Positions 9,234-19,570 of a stretch of DNA of 43,239 nucleotides are shown here, piece by piece. A program made the position numbers and the translations under genes. How positions within the stretch are numbered: position 1 is the first letter of the stretch; the number at the start of each line of letters is the position of its first letter. The notes under the pieces were generated by a model, which saw only the letters and a program-made list of their open reading frames with translations, was not told the DNA's origin and did no database searches. This stretch comes from Gammaproteobacteria bacterium. Its GTDB lineage: Bacteria > Pseudomonadota > Gammaproteobacteria > Burkholderiales > Burkholderiaceae_B. The DNA lies in the NCBI GenBank assembly GCA_018812945.1, contig JAHJCM010000136.1, positions 1 to 43,239 of the forward strand, given 5' to 3'.

Positions 9234-9244
9234 GTAACTGGTGT

Positions 9245-9285
9245 TAAAAAAAGCCCCTGTGTGTTTCGCACAGGGGCTTTTTTAT
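9245..9285. terminator. Bidirectional Rho-independent terminator
   Basis: AAAAAAAGCCCCTGTG-TGTTTCG-CACAGGGGCTTTTTT between convergent genes. Confidence 0.92.
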
Positions 9286-9300
9286 TGAAACCTGACTGGT

Positions 9301-10575
9301 TTAGAGATACCAGAAGCAAAGTGCTGCGACCGCTGTGGGCCCGAGGGCCCCGGCAAGCAAACCTCCAGCTGACACGGCTTCGTCAGGGAATTGGCGCTTG
9401 AGCAACGACAAACCCGCCGGGTTGGGCGCATTGGCAATCACTGTAAGGCCACCGCCCGCCACTGCACCAGCGACCAAGGCGTAGCGGAAACTTTCTGAAG
9501 TGCCTTCAATCAGCGACCCCAAATAAGTGAGCGCGGCATTGTCGGTAATTGCCGTGAGGGCCATAGCAGCCATAAACAAAACCCCATCGTCCAGGTCGCT
9601 AACCGCAGGCTGCAGCCACCATTGCTGCATGCCGCCCAACACCACCAAGCCAGCCAGGAAGAATGCCACCAGCAAGCCTTCCTTCAGCAACAAACGAGAC
9701 TGGAAGGTATTGTACGCCGCGGTGAAACCAAGGAAAAACAGGAAGATACCCAAGAATACGGCGGGATGATGCGCAAACAAAACCACCGCGCCCAAAAAGG
9801 CCAAGTGAACCACCATGGCCCACCAGGGCACCGGCGCCAAGGGCTGACCATCTTCACCCAAAGCCTCCGGGGTTTTAACTTCCGCACCCAAATGCTTGGC
9901 TGCGAAAAAGATGAATACTGTGGCATTGATGAACACGCCAATGGCCGCCTTCCAGCCAAAGTTGGCCAACATGAACGGTGTATCCCAACCCCAGGTGCCT
10001 GCGACCATCAACACGGGCGGGGCAGCAAACGATGTCAGCACCCCACCAATCGAGATATTCACGAACAGCACGCCCAAGCCCCAATAACGAATAAAGTTTG
10101 GAACAGATTTTGAAAACAAGACATCACGTAACAACAAGGCAGCCAGGGTCATGGCGGCAGGCTCGGTGATAAAGCTGCCCAAGAGGGGCACCATGAACAA
10201 GCCGAGCCAAGTGAATGCAACGCCTTTGTTCACGGGCATCAAACGGGCCAGGCTCTCAACCAGCAGACGGGAGGCATCCAGCACCGGGCGGCTTGCTGCC
10301 ACCACCATGATCACGAATACGAACAAGGGTTCGGTGTAATGGCGGGGATCCACATACTCCACGGCTGAATCGAGGTTGACTGAAAAAGCCATGGCGATGA
10401 CCAAAAACAGGGCCCAAATGCCAAATACGGCTTCAACTTCGCCAAGCAGGTGAAACAAGCCACTGTGGTGTTTGCTGTGGTGAGCCAAGCGTTCAAAGTA
10501 GCTGGCCGAAAAAGTGTGAATAAGCGCGCCGGCAAAAAGAAAGGCGGCAATCCATTGAATGGTGGTTGCTGTCAT
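9301..10575 (-). CDS. Putative Na+/H+ antiporter (DUF1504-like membrane protein)
   Basis: 424-aa multi-TM protein; conserved ITDNAALTYLGSLI, NAPNPAGLSLLK, FITEPAAMTLAALLL. Confidence 0.72.
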   Translation of the reverse strand: MTATTIQWIAAFLFAGALIHTFSASYFERLAHHSKHHSGLFHLLGEVEAVFGIWALFLVIAMAFSVNLDSAVEYVDPRHYTEPLFVFVIMVVAASRPVLDASRLLVESLARLMPVNKGVAFTWLGLFMVPLLGSFITEPAAMTLAALLLRDVLFSKSVPNFIRYWGLGVLFVNISIGGVLTSFAAPPVLMVAGTWGWDTPFMLANFGWKAAIGVFINATVFIFFAAKHLGAEVKTPEALGEDGQPLAPVPWWAMVVHLAFLGAVVLFAHHPAVFLGIFLFFLGFTAAYNTFQSRLLLKEGLLVAFFLAGLVVLGGMQQWWLQPAVSDLDDGVLFMAAMALTAITDNAALTYLGSLIEGTSESFRYALVAGAVAGGGLTVIANAPNPAGLSLLKRQFPDEAVSAGGLLAGALGPTAVAALCFWYL

Positions 10576-10742
10576 GTCGGTGTCTATTGTTGTGAAGGTT
10601 AATCAAGCGATGCCATAGAGGGAGCCTATCACGCCATTAAAGTTCCCCGTATTGCGAATATTTTCGGGAAAAGTTCACTTGGGAGTTGCACCGTACGGTT
10701 CGTCGAATGTCGAGACTCGTAAAGACCCTGCAACCGATACGC

Positions 10743-11318
10743 TCACCGCCCCACAGGCCGCTTTGCCAGCTTGCGCTGCAAAGTTCGCCTGTGCATGTTC
10801 AACGCACGCGCCGTGGCCGATACATTGCCTTCGTGTTCGTTGAGCACCCGCTGAATATGCTCCCACTCCAAGCGGGAAACCGACATCGGTTGAAAGTCAG
10901 AAGCTTCGTCGTCATTTGAGGCCACACTGCCTGAATCATCGTCCAAAGCCCGCAACACCGCCGAACTGTCCGCGGGCTTGGCCAAATAATTGTCAGCACC
11001 CAGCTTGATGGCCTGTACGGTGGTGGCAATGCTGGCGTAGCCGGTTAGTATCAAGATATTGGCACTGGGCTGCAAACCACGAAGCTGGGTGATCAACTGC
11101 AAACCCGATTGCTCACCCAAATTCAAATCAAGCGTAATGTCGGTGAATTGCTGTTGCCGGGCAGCAAGCAGGGCCTGCTCCTTGTTGAATGCCACATCGG
11201 TCTTGAAACCCTTGCGTTCAAACGACAAAGCAAGTGTATTTGCAAACACCTCATCATCGTCGACAATCAAAATCGAGCGCGTCATTGCGAGAGCACCGGC
11301 AGGCTCAAACTGGCGCAA
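10743..11318 (-). CDS. Response regulator of the RegA/PrrA/ActR (RoxR) family
   Basis: Receiver ILIVDDDEVF...DLNLGEQSGLQLI...LTGYASIATTVQAIKLGADNYLAKP; Fis-type HTH GNVSATARALNMHRRTLQRKLAKR. Confidence 0.88.
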   Translation of the reverse strand: MRQFEPAGALAMTRSILIVDDDEVFANTLALSFERKGFKTDVAFNKEQALLAARQQQFTDITLDLNLGEQSGLQLITQLRGLQPSANILILTGYASIATTVQAIKLGADNYLAKPADSSAVLRALDDDSGSVASNDDEASDFQPMSVSRLEWEHIQRVLNEHEGNVSATARALNMHRRTLQRKLAKRPVGR

Positions 11319-12607
11319 ACACCAGGGTTCAGGTTGCGAAGGCTCAGCTTTCCGCCTTCACGTTCCAAGAGGTTGGCCAGTAAAAAAAGGCCCATGCCTT
11401 GCCCATTGGCTTGAAACAACTGTTGCCCAATTTTCGGCAACAACTCAGCATCAATACCGCCGCCCGCATCATTCACAAAAAGGGTCAGGCTTTCGTGATC
11501 ACATTGCATGCCCACCTGGAGAGGTTCTCTCACCGAGGCGCGCTGCTGGCTTTGTGCGGCATTGTCCAAGAGTGTAATCAAACCCAATTCAAGCAACTCT
11601 TTGCGTACTTTGAATTCGCCTGCAATAGAGGCAATGCTGGGCATCAAGCGCACTTCATGTTGTGGGTTGCGAGTTCGCCAAATACCCAATGTGGTCTGAA
11701 GCCATTCGCTGGGTTTGATCATTTGCGCATCAGCATTGTGGCGTGGGTTGACCTCGATTTGATCCCGGAGCTGGCCCAGGGTGTCGGTGATGGATTGAAC
11801 CTGGGCACTGAGAATATTCATTTCCCGCACTTGCGTCTGCATGGCGGGGTCGTTTTTCCAGTCTGAAACAATGGTGGCAATGGTCGACACTGGCGTGCCC
11901 AACTGGTGTGCAATGGAAGCAGCCTGGTTGCCCAGTGCTGCCAAACGGGACTCGCTGGCCAAACGTTGCTGCGCGCGCCCCAAGGCTTGGTCCCTGTTGC
12001 GAATCGACGAACTTAAACGCGCCACAAAACCCACCAAAATCAACACACTGACCAAAAAATTCAACCACATGCCCACCAGGTGAAAGTGCACGCCATCGTC
12101 GGGATTGGCCAACACCAGGGGAATGTAATTGCCCATCAACACCGTGTAAGCCACCACGCTGAACAAGGCAAGCACAGCAACTTGCGCCCAAGGCAGCAGT
12201 GCCGCAGCCAGGCCCAGTAGCGGCAAATAAAGTGACACGAAAGGATTGGTCACGCCACCCGTGAAATAAAGCACAAAGGTGAAGGCGGCCAGATCGGCAA
12301 ACAACTGGGCAGCCACTTCAAAGCTGCCCACCGAATGCCCCTGCCGCAGGCGGATAAAGGTGATGGCGTTGAGCAAAACCAGCGCACCCAAAATGACTGT
12401 CAATACCGGCCAGGGAAGACTGACGTGCAACAGCAAGCCGACCACCGCCAAGAGCAAAACCTGAGCGGCCAGCGCAAGCGTACGCATCCACATCACTGTC
12501 ACCATTTGCTGGCGGCGAACGGACAAATCGCTTTGGTCCATCAAGCCTTCAGTCCAAAGGTGCATGAAGGGACGGTGCTCGGGAAACAGGCTTGTTTTCA
12601 TGCTCAC
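11282..12607 (-). CDS. Sensor histidine kinase of the RegB/PrrB/ActS (RoxS) family
   Basis: FTGGVTNPFVSLYLPL (RegB-type quinone-site GGxxNPF), H-box SIAHQLGTPVSTIA, C-terminal ATPase GQGMGLFLLANLLEREGG; overlaps the response regulator gene. Confidence 0.88.
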   Translation of the reverse strand: MSMKTSLFPEHRPFMHLWTEGLMDQSDLSVRRQQMVTVMWMRTLALAAQVLLLAVVGLLLHVSLPWPVLTVILGALVLLNAITFIRLRQGHSVGSFEVAAQLFADLAAFTFVLYFTGGVTNPFVSLYLPLLGLAAALLPWAQVAVLALFSVVAYTVLMGNYIPLVLANPDDGVHFHLVGMWLNFLVSVLILVGFVARLSSSIRNRDQALGRAQQRLASESRLAALGNQAASIAHQLGTPVSTIATIVSDWKNDPAMQTQVREMNILSAQVQSITDTLGQLRDQIEVNPRHNADAQMIKPSEWLQTTLGIWRTRNPQHEVRLMPSIASIAGEFKVRKELLELGLITLLDNAAQSQQRASVREPLQVGMQCDHESLTLFVNDAGGGIDAELLPKIGQQLFQANGQGMGLFLLANLLEREGGKLSLRNLNPGVCASLSLPVLSQ

Positions 12608-12736
12608 ATTCTAAGTGGCTTCTCGCTTCACTGCCTTGAAATTGTGAGGTGTGCGGCCTGGCTGCGACAATATGCCGCATTTTCCCGAAGCCAGGCATGG
12701 CGTATAAACCGGGCTGGTTGATCTTGCCCGGACTAT

Positions 12737-14800
12737 GTGATGCGCGTTCATGCTTCTTTCAAAATGACTACTTTGTCCACAGGTCTGCTGTTGGCTTTTG
12801 CACCACCGGCTCAACCGGTGTTTGCAAACCCCGCACTCAGCAGCGTGGAAGTTCAGGCCCAACGCGAGGCGCTGAGCGCAGCCAGTGTGCAAGTGGCCAA
12901 AGAAAAGTTGAACCAGACTGCGGGTGGTACCGCCGTGGTCGAGGCAGAAAGTTTTGAAGCAGGCAAAGCAGTGACCATCAAAGACATGCTGGACTTTACG
13001 CCTGGTGTATTTGCGCAAAGCCGGGTGAATGAAGAAGCACGGCTGAGCATTCGAGGCTCGGGCCTGTCGCGCACCTTTCACATGCGTGGCATACGCCTGT
13101 TGCAAGACGGCATACCCATCAACCTGGCCGACGGTGGCTCGGATTTTCAGGACATCGACCCATTGGCCCTGCAACACGTCGAAGTGTACAAAGGAGCCAA
13201 TGCCTTGCAGTACGGTGCGGCCAACCTGGGCGGGGCCATCAACTTCGTCACGCCCACCGGCTACACCACACCCAACAGCCTGTTGCGCCTGGATGCTGGC
13301 AGCCATGAATTTGCGCGCGCGCAATTTAAAACCGGCGATGTGCTGGGCAATTGGGATTATTTTGCATCGCTCTCGCAATTGCGTTCTGACGGGTTTCGGC
13401 AATTCAGTGGACAAAAAAACACCCGGTTGAATGCCAATGCAGGTTTGAAAATTTCGCCTCAACTGGAAACCCGTTTTTATGTGATTCACGGCGACATGAA
13501 TCAAGAACTGCCCGGCAACTTGACCAAAGCGCAGTTGCAAAGCAACCCCACACAGGCCAATGCCGCATCGGCCGCTGCCAATTCGCAGCGCGACTTTCTG
13601 ATTACCCGCCTTGCCAACAAAACCACCTGGATTTCGCCAACAGGCGTCGAGTACAACGCCGGGGTGTATGCAGTGGACAAAAACCTTTACCACCCACTGA
13701 GTTTTGGTTTGATTGACCAGCAAACCCGCGATGTGGGCACCTTTGGCAATCGAATTGTGCAAGGTGAATTGTGGGGTTTGCGGCACGACACCACCTTGGG
13801 TTACAACCTGGTGCACGGCATCACCGAGGCGCGCATATTCAACCATGTTCGCGGCGATCGAATCAGCCTTCGAAGCTATGAAGACCAGAAAGCCCACAAC
13901 ATGGAGCTGTACGGAGAAAGCCGCCTGCACCTGACTGATACCTTGCAATGGATCAACGGCCTGCAATGGACCCACGCCAAACGCACGGCAGACGATCAGT
14001 TTTTAAGCGATGGCGATGGAAGCTACCAACGCCGCTACGCGCAGTTCAGCCCGAAAACCGGCTTGCTTTGGCAGGCCAGCGAAGCTGTACAGGTGTACGG
14101 CAATTTGAGCCGTGCGTTCGAGCCACCCACATTCTCTGAAACAAGCCCCACGCGTGCGCTGGAGGCACAGGAATCGACGACGTTCGAATTGGGTACCCGC
14201 GCAGTAACCCAACAAATTCGCTGGGACATCAGCGCTTATTACAGTCAGTTGAACAAGGAATTTGTGAGCTACCAACTCAACCCGCTAGTGCCGGGCCTGA
14301 GCGCAATTCTGAATGCAGACAACACTGTGCATCAAGGTGTGGAAATTGGGCTCGCCGGGCCTTTCACGCGTGATTTACTCAGGGCTGGCGATACTTTGAA
14401 CTGGCAACTGGCTTACACCTTTGGCCGATTCCGTTTTGACAATGACCGCGTGTACGGCAACGCCGCCATACCGGGAATTCCGGAGCAGTATGTGCGGGCC
14501 AAACTGGACTACGCCAATACCTTGCGCTGGACCTTGTCACCCAACATTGAATACGTGCCGCAAGGCTACTTTGTGGATTTGGCCAACACCTTGTCGACAG
14601 ATCCTTACTTGTTACTTGGCTTGAATGCATCGTACAAATTCAGCGACACACTGCGCGTGTTTGTGGACGCCCGCAATTTGACGGACAAAGTGTATGCCGC
14701 CACCACGGGTGTGATTGTGAATGCCAATGGGGCTGATTCAGCACAGTTTGCGCCGGGTGAAGGCAGAAGCGTTTATGCGGGTGTTGAGGTGAAGTGGTGA
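12737..14800 (+). CDS. TonB-dependent outer-membrane receptor (siderophore type)
   Basis: Plug domain TIKDMLDFTPGVFAQ...LSIRGSGLSRTFHMRGIRLLQDGIPINLADGG...VEVYKGANALQYGAANLGGAINFVT; ends in aromatic residue (GVEVKW). Confidence 0.93.
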   Translation: MMRVHASFKMTTLSTGLLLAFAPPAQPVFANPALSSVEVQAQREALSAASVQVAKEKLNQTAGGTAVVEAESFEAGKAVTIKDMLDFTPGVFAQSRVNEEARLSIRGSGLSRTFHMRGIRLLQDGIPINLADGGSDFQDIDPLALQHVEVYKGANALQYGAANLGGAINFVTPTGYTTPNSLLRLDAGSHEFARAQFKTGDVLGNWDYFASLSQLRSDGFRQFSGQKNTRLNANAGLKISPQLETRFYVIHGDMNQELPGNLTKAQLQSNPTQANAASAAANSQRDFLITRLANKTTWISPTGVEYNAGVYAVDKNLYHPLSFGLIDQQTRDVGTFGNRIVQGELWGLRHDTTLGYNLVHGITEARIFNHVRGDRISLRSYEDQKAHNMELYGESRLHLTDTLQWINGLQWTHAKRTADDQFLSDGDGSYQRRYAQFSPKTGLLWQASEAVQVYGNLSRAFEPPTFSETSPTRALEAQESTTFELGTRAVTQQIRWDISAYYSQLNKEFVSYQLNPLVPGLSAILNADNTVHQGVEIGLAGPFTRDLLRAGDTLNWQLAYTFGRFRFDNDRVYGNAAIPGIPEQYVRAKLDYANTLRWTLSPNIEYVPQGYFVDLANTLSTDPYLLLGLNASYKFSDTLRVFVDARNLTDKVYAATTGVIVNANGADSAQFAPGEGRSVYAGVEVKW

Positions 14801-14820
14801 GGTGAGTTAAGCAGTGTGGT

Positions 14821-14884
14821 TTGGATCTGCTGTTGCCATGCCTAAGCAAGTCTTCTTGGTCCGGCTTGGCAACAGCAGATCCAA
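14821..14884. repeat. Long imperfect inverted repeat, 22-nt arms (one mismatch), 20-nt loop
   Basis: TTGGATCTGCTGTTGCCATGCC (14821-14842) versus GGCTTGGCAACAGCAGATCCAA (14863-14884); lies between the convergent TonB receptor and PepSY genes. Confidence 0.85.
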
Positions 14885-14913
14885 CCCCCATCCATTCATG
14901 GCACACGATCACC

Positions 14914-16374
14914 TCAACAGCGCCGACTCCGCAGCCCAAACCCGGCCATCATCACCATGGCCAGCACAATCACCACGCACATCACGATGTTTTGAACGTT
15001 GCGGCCCAAACCACCCAAGAAGCTCCATTTGTGAAGCATGCTGAAACTCCAGATCTCGGGTTTCGCTGAATTCAGGGTCATGTCAGCCAGCACACCTGTG
15101 GCTGTGTCCACAAAAACGCTGGCATTCAAGGGTGCGCCGTACTCAAACTTCCACACCGGCAAGCGCTTGTTTCGAAAGTCGTAATCGCCGCCAAAACGGG
15201 TGACCAAACTCGCTTTCAGAACAGCCTCGCGCGGAAGGCCCGTGTGCAGCTGCGCAAGTTGATGGGCCATTTCACGATCGCCGTCTTGCCACAACAAACC
15301 AGTGTTCGCATTCAGATAAATGGCCGGGCCTGTTGGCTGAACACCGTCAAATCGTGCGGTGCGAATGGCCTGGGCATTGTCGGGCAGGCTGTGCTTTGGA
15401 AGCGGCAAACCAAGGCGATACAACAGCTCGCCATTCTGGTTTGCAACCAGCGACAAACCTGTCAGCGGTAAATCTCGAGTCAATTCAGCCCAGTTGGAAT
15501 GAAGCGGGAAGTGCAATTTTTGCAGGTCAATCGCTGGGCGCATGGTCAACTTCGATTGCTCCTCAGGCCAACCATGCTGCACCACGTGGTACACACCGCT
15601 GAATGAAAACATCAACACGGGCACCACCAACACATAGCCCGCCATGCGATGCCAACCTTTGGCCCCTGCTGCACGCACCTTTCGTCGAATCAACACCAGC
15701 ATGGCCAAACCACTACAAGCCATCGTGAACAGCACACCTACCAGCACAGCGATCAACCATACACGGGGTGTCTCGGCCACACTGGGCATCCAGCTCCAGG
15801 TGTGAAGCCACTGAAACACCGTTTGAACCCGGTGCTTGGTGTTGTCGGAAACAGCCGCCAAAGAAGCAGTTTCTGTGTACACATAGGCGTTCAGGCCATC
15901 GGCCTGATCAAATTGCACCCGGTACACCGGTAACAAGCGGTTTACCGCTGGATAGTCATTGGAGAATTTCTCAATGCGCTCCACCTTGGCGATTTCTGCA
16001 TAAGGTGCATTCAAATAGTGACGGGCCAAAAAAACTGCATAAACCGGATCGTGATTGGGCAACTCCAGCCCGGTGTTCAAGTCGAAATAGCGCCTGGGTG
16101 CAAATTGCGATTCAGTGATTTGTAACAGGTTGGCCGATTCCGCCACCACCAACCGAACAGACTGAGCCTGTTCAACCCCAGCCTTTTTAAGGATTTGTTC
16201 CAAAGGCAATGTATCGTGCAGATTCAATGCACGTTGGGGTGGCACAAACACCGCCTGTTGCACGCCAAAGGTAGTCAGCCAAGGGTGCAACAAACCCGAT
16301 GTGCCCCACAGCAACATGGTGGCAAAGCCGAACAACGCCAATGCTCGGTGCAGTTTCAATAACTTGATTTTCAT
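14914..16374 (-). CDS. PepSY domain-containing membrane protein (PiuB-like, iron-uptake associated)
   Basis: TM segments; LLWGTSGLLHPW; PepSY-like repeats; neighbour of a TonB receptor. Confidence 0.8.
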   Translation of the reverse strand: MKIKLLKLHRALALFGFATMLLWGTSGLLHPWLTTFGVQQAVFVPPQRALNLHDTLPLEQILKKAGVEQAQSVRLVVAESANLLQITESQFAPRRYFDLNTGLELPNHDPVYAVFLARHYLNAPYAEIAKVERIEKFSNDYPAVNRLLPVYRVQFDQADGLNAYVYTETASLAAVSDNTKHRVQTVFQWLHTWSWMPSVAETPRVWLIAVLVGVLFTMACSGLAMLVLIRRKVRAAGAKGWHRMAGYVLVVPVLMFSFSGVYHVVQHGWPEEQSKLTMRPAIDLQKLHFPLHSNWAELTRDLPLTGLSLVANQNGELLYRLGLPLPKHSLPDNAQAIRTARFDGVQPTGPAIYLNANTGLLWQDGDREMAHQLAQLHTGLPREAVLKASLVTRFGGDYDFRNKRLPVWKFEYGAPLNASVFVDTATGVLADMTLNSAKPEIWSFSMLHKWSFLGGLGRNVQNIVMCVVIVLAMVMMAGFGLRSRRC

Positions 16375-16523
16375 GGTGGCACTTCATGCTTGATCAAACA
16401 AGCTCGAATTATCCGGCAGTGCCTGCCACACCAGCTGCGACATTTCGTCGCAGGAGTTGATCCAATCTGAGGCAAACCACGCGTAGAATCAAAGCCTTCT
16501 TTCAAGGTTACCGCAGTGCGCCC

Positions 16524-18452
16524 ATGTTCAACTTTACCCTTCTCGCCACCACTACGCTGCTCGCCCTCACCGTATCGGGCTGCGCCATGGTCAGCGTGGG
16601 GTCGGTCAGCTCGGAAGACTACTTGTCAGCTCGCCGGGGCGATGTGCTTACCACCGGTCAACTCAGCGCATCCGCGCGCACGGCACTTCAAGTAGTCGGC
16701 ACAGATGAAAAACGCTGCAACGCCAAAATTTCAGAATGCAGAAAATTGCTGATTGCTTCCATTGGCTTAAGCGATGAACAACGCCTGTCGACCATTTCCG
16801 AACTGTGGCTGCAGGAAGCCCTGCAAAACGAAGAAGCCCAAAAGCTTGAGCCCGCCAACGACGCCTTGAAGGCCGCTACATTGTCGGCCTACCTTGAAAG
16901 TGCAAAGCACGCCTACGCTTACCTGTTTTTCACCAGCAGAACGCCCGACCTACGCGCGCTGGAAGATCGACAAGCCCAAGTGCGTGACTACTACAATTTT
17001 TCAACCCAGCAGGCTGTGGTGGGTTTGTTCAACCGCTACCGCGATCAACTTGAGCAATCGGTTTCTCAGGAAAAAACCTACCTGCTGCAGTTCGACCCGT
17101 GGAAAGTCAGCGGCAGCACTGCGGGCCTGAGCCTTAGCCACAAGGGTCAACTTCCCAATGAATTGGTTGCTGCGTCTTCACTGACTTTCAAAGGCCTGCG
17201 CAACCAATACCGGCGAGACGGCCTCGGTGCTGAATTGGTGGCCGTGTTTGCGGACAGCGTGGTGAAACGGGAAGACGAGAACAAACCTTGGAGCGAAACA
17301 CCCTTTCCCTCCGTCACAGTGATGCTGCACTTTCCCGGCAACAGCATTGAGTCTGTTCTCGACGGCAGGCAGGTAGAACTGCAAGGTTTTGATCCTCACC
17401 GAAATTCGAGTGTGGATGTTCGCGGTATTCGAGTACCACTGGCCGCCAACTTCACATCGGGTTATGGCTTGTGGCTGGCCCGCTCAGGTTTTGCGCAAGA
17501 AAGCTTGTTGTCGCTGATTGGTCGCAGTGAAACGCTGGACAAACCCCGCATTTATTTGATGCAACCCTTCGACCCCAACCGCCGGGTTATTCTCATGCTG
17601 CATGGTTTGGCCAGCAGCCCGGAGGCCTGGGTGAACGTGGCCAATGAAGTGTTGGGTGACGAAGAACTTCGCCAGAATTTTCAGATTTGGCAGGTGTACT
17701 ACCCCACCAATTTGCCACTGCCATTCAACAACCGCGCGATTCGCGAAGCTGTGAATGCCACGTTAAAAAACTTTGATCCGCAAGGCAAGCGAAGGGCCTC
17801 CACGGAAATGGTGTTGATTGGCCACAGCATGGGTGGCGTGTTGGCACGGCTGATGGTGTCGAATTCGGGCGACCAATTGTGGGAATCGGTGCTGGACCGC
17901 TACAACATTTCAGAACAACGGGAAAAAAGACTGCGTCAGAAAATTGAGCCCTTCGTGATATTCGATGCCATGCCGCAACCCACGCGCGCCATTTTCATTG
18001 CAGCTCCGCACCGCGGAACCCCCTATGCAGAAAATCGATTTGCACGTTTTGTGTCGGGGCTTATTCGCTTGCCCGCCACCGTACTAAGCCGCGTCACTGA
18101 AATTGGTCAGCTGCTGGTCAATCCCGATGAAGCATCGAATGAACCCCTGGTGGACTCTTTCAACAGCATCAAGAACCTCAGTGACCAAGACCCGTTCGTG
18201 CGGGAGTCTTCCAAATTACCGATCTCGAGCAAGGTGACCTACCACTCCATCATGGGCAACGATACACCCGGCGTTATTCTTGAGGCCAGCAGCGATGGTG
18301 TGGTGCCCTATGCCAGCGCAAAACTGGAGGGTGCAGCCTCAGAACTGGTGGTGAACTCCTGGCACAGCGTGCAGGAAACGCCCGAGGCCATTGTTGAAGT
18401 GCGCCGAATTCTTCACGAGCACTTGAACCGGCTACAAGAAAGCCAACGTTAA
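16524..18452 (+). CDS. Alpha/beta hydrolase (lipase/esterase) putative lipoprotein
   Basis: Lipobox LTVSGC; oxyanion region MLHGLASSPEAW; nucleophile elbow GHSMGG; late SDGVVPYASA and WHSVQETP. Confidence 0.85.
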   Translation: MFNFTLLATTTLLALTVSGCAMVSVGSVSSEDYLSARRGDVLTTGQLSASARTALQVVGTDEKRCNAKISECRKLLIASIGLSDEQRLSTISELWLQEALQNEEAQKLEPANDALKAATLSAYLESAKHAYAYLFFTSRTPDLRALEDRQAQVRDYYNFSTQQAVVGLFNRYRDQLEQSVSQEKTYLLQFDPWKVSGSTAGLSLSHKGQLPNELVAASSLTFKGLRNQYRRDGLGAELVAVFADSVVKREDENKPWSETPFPSVTVMLHFPGNSIESVLDGRQVELQGFDPHRNSSVDVRGIRVPLAANFTSGYGLWLARSGFAQESLLSLIGRSETLDKPRIYLMQPFDPNRRVILMLHGLASSPEAWVNVANEVLGDEELRQNFQIWQVYYPTNLPLPFNNRAIREAVNATLKNFDPQGKRRASTEMVLIGHSMGGVLARLMVSNSGDQLWESVLDRYNISEQREKRLRQKIEPFVIFDAMPQPTRAIFIAAPHRGTPYAENRFARFVSGLIRLPATVLSRVTEIGQLLVNPDEASNEPLVDSFNSIKNLSDQDPFVRESSKLPISSKVTYHSIMGNDTPGVILEASSDGVVPYASAKLEGAASELVVNSWHSVQETPEAIVEVRRILHEHLNRLQESQR

Positions 18453-19489
18453 TGCGTGGCTGCTTTCACTGGTAGCCAACGACCGTCTTGCAACACCACC
18501 TCGTAACGCGCCCAGCGCTTGAAGGCCTCGACATTGCTCAAACCGGTTTCATACAAATCGGCACCGGCCACATTTTTGTAAATCACTTGTTGCCCGGCCT
18601 CGCCCTTGTAAGGCGTGGTTAATGACATGTCCAGCAACTCGCGCACGCACCAGCGATAACCCACTTGGCCGTTGCTGTAGAAAGCGCCCACGGTCAGGGT
18701 TTGGGGGTGAGTGCTTTGCTCATCGGCATGCTTGGTGGCATATTCGAACAGCTCGGCCAACACATCTGCACTCACGTCCACATAGGAATCCATGCGGGCA
18801 ATTGCAGCTGCAAAATCCTCGTGGGTCAGGCTGGCTCCGGTTTCGGACAAGGCCTCCACGGGCTTTTTCTGTTTGCGTGCAAAATGATTGGGGTAGCGCC
18901 GCCAGGCAAACAGTGCATTAAAACTGACCGCTACAAACAGAATAGCCAGGGTGTTTAACAACACCGGGTTGATCATGTACCAATAACCCAGGTTTGAAAT
19001 GGATTCACCGCCCAACACGGCGGTGAGCGCCGTAGCCCCGCCCGGCGGGTGAATGCAATTGGCCCAGTACATCACGCCCACCGCCAAACCCACTGCAAAA
19101 GCCGCAGCCAAATAAGTGTGCGGAATGTAACGCGCACAGGTAACGCCAATGAGTGCCGATACAAAATGCCCACCCATCAGCGCCCAAGGCTGCGACAAGG
19201 TGCCGTGCGGCACAGCAAACAACAAAACCGCTGTAGCACCCATAGACGCCACCACCATAATTGCATCAGTGCCCTGCACCACAAAACTGGACACCCAACA
19301 CACCATCAAAATTCCCAAAAAGGCACCCAAGCCAGAAATGGCTTTCTCGCGGGGGCTGGTGGAATTGGATTCGAAGCCAAGAATCGACCTGGTCACGGAC
19401 AAGGCGCGCAAAGCCCGGATGGAGAGTTTCATGTTTGGAATCAACAGGTTTGTGTGCAACAAGCCCATGATGATACGCCTGTAAAACAC
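18449..19489 (-). CDS. HPP family membrane protein
   Basis: Hallmark CIHPPGGATALTAVLGG in a multi-TM N-terminal domain. Likely start ATG at 19431. Confidence 0.85.
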   Translation of the reverse strand: MFYRRIIMGLLHTNLLIPNMKLSIRALRALSVTRSILGFESNSTSPREKAISGLGAFLGILMVCWVSSFVVQGTDAIMVVASMGATAVLLFAVPHGTLSQPWALMGGHFVSALIGVTCARYIPHTYLAAAFAVGLAVGVMYWANCIHPPGGATALTAVLGGESISNLGYWYMINPVLLNTLAILFVAVSFNALFAWRRYPNHFARKQKKPVEALSETGASLTHEDFAAAIARMDSYVDVSADVLAELFEYATKHADEQSTHPQTLTVGAFYSNGQVGYRWCVRELLDMSLTTPYKGEAGQQVIYKNVAGADLYETGLSNVEAFKRWARYEVVLQDGRWLPVKAATH

Positions 19490-19570
19490 TGGGTGGCACC
19501 AAGTTGGTGCAGTTCAGGCCAATCCATTTCAAGCCACATGTACTGAAGCAACTCGCCTTATACTTCGCAC

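Noticed and set aside
12611-13975. 454-aa minus-strand ORF
   Set aside because: Fully antisense to the TonB receptor frame, low-complexity His/Gln/Val composition, no recognisable domain; a shadow ORF.
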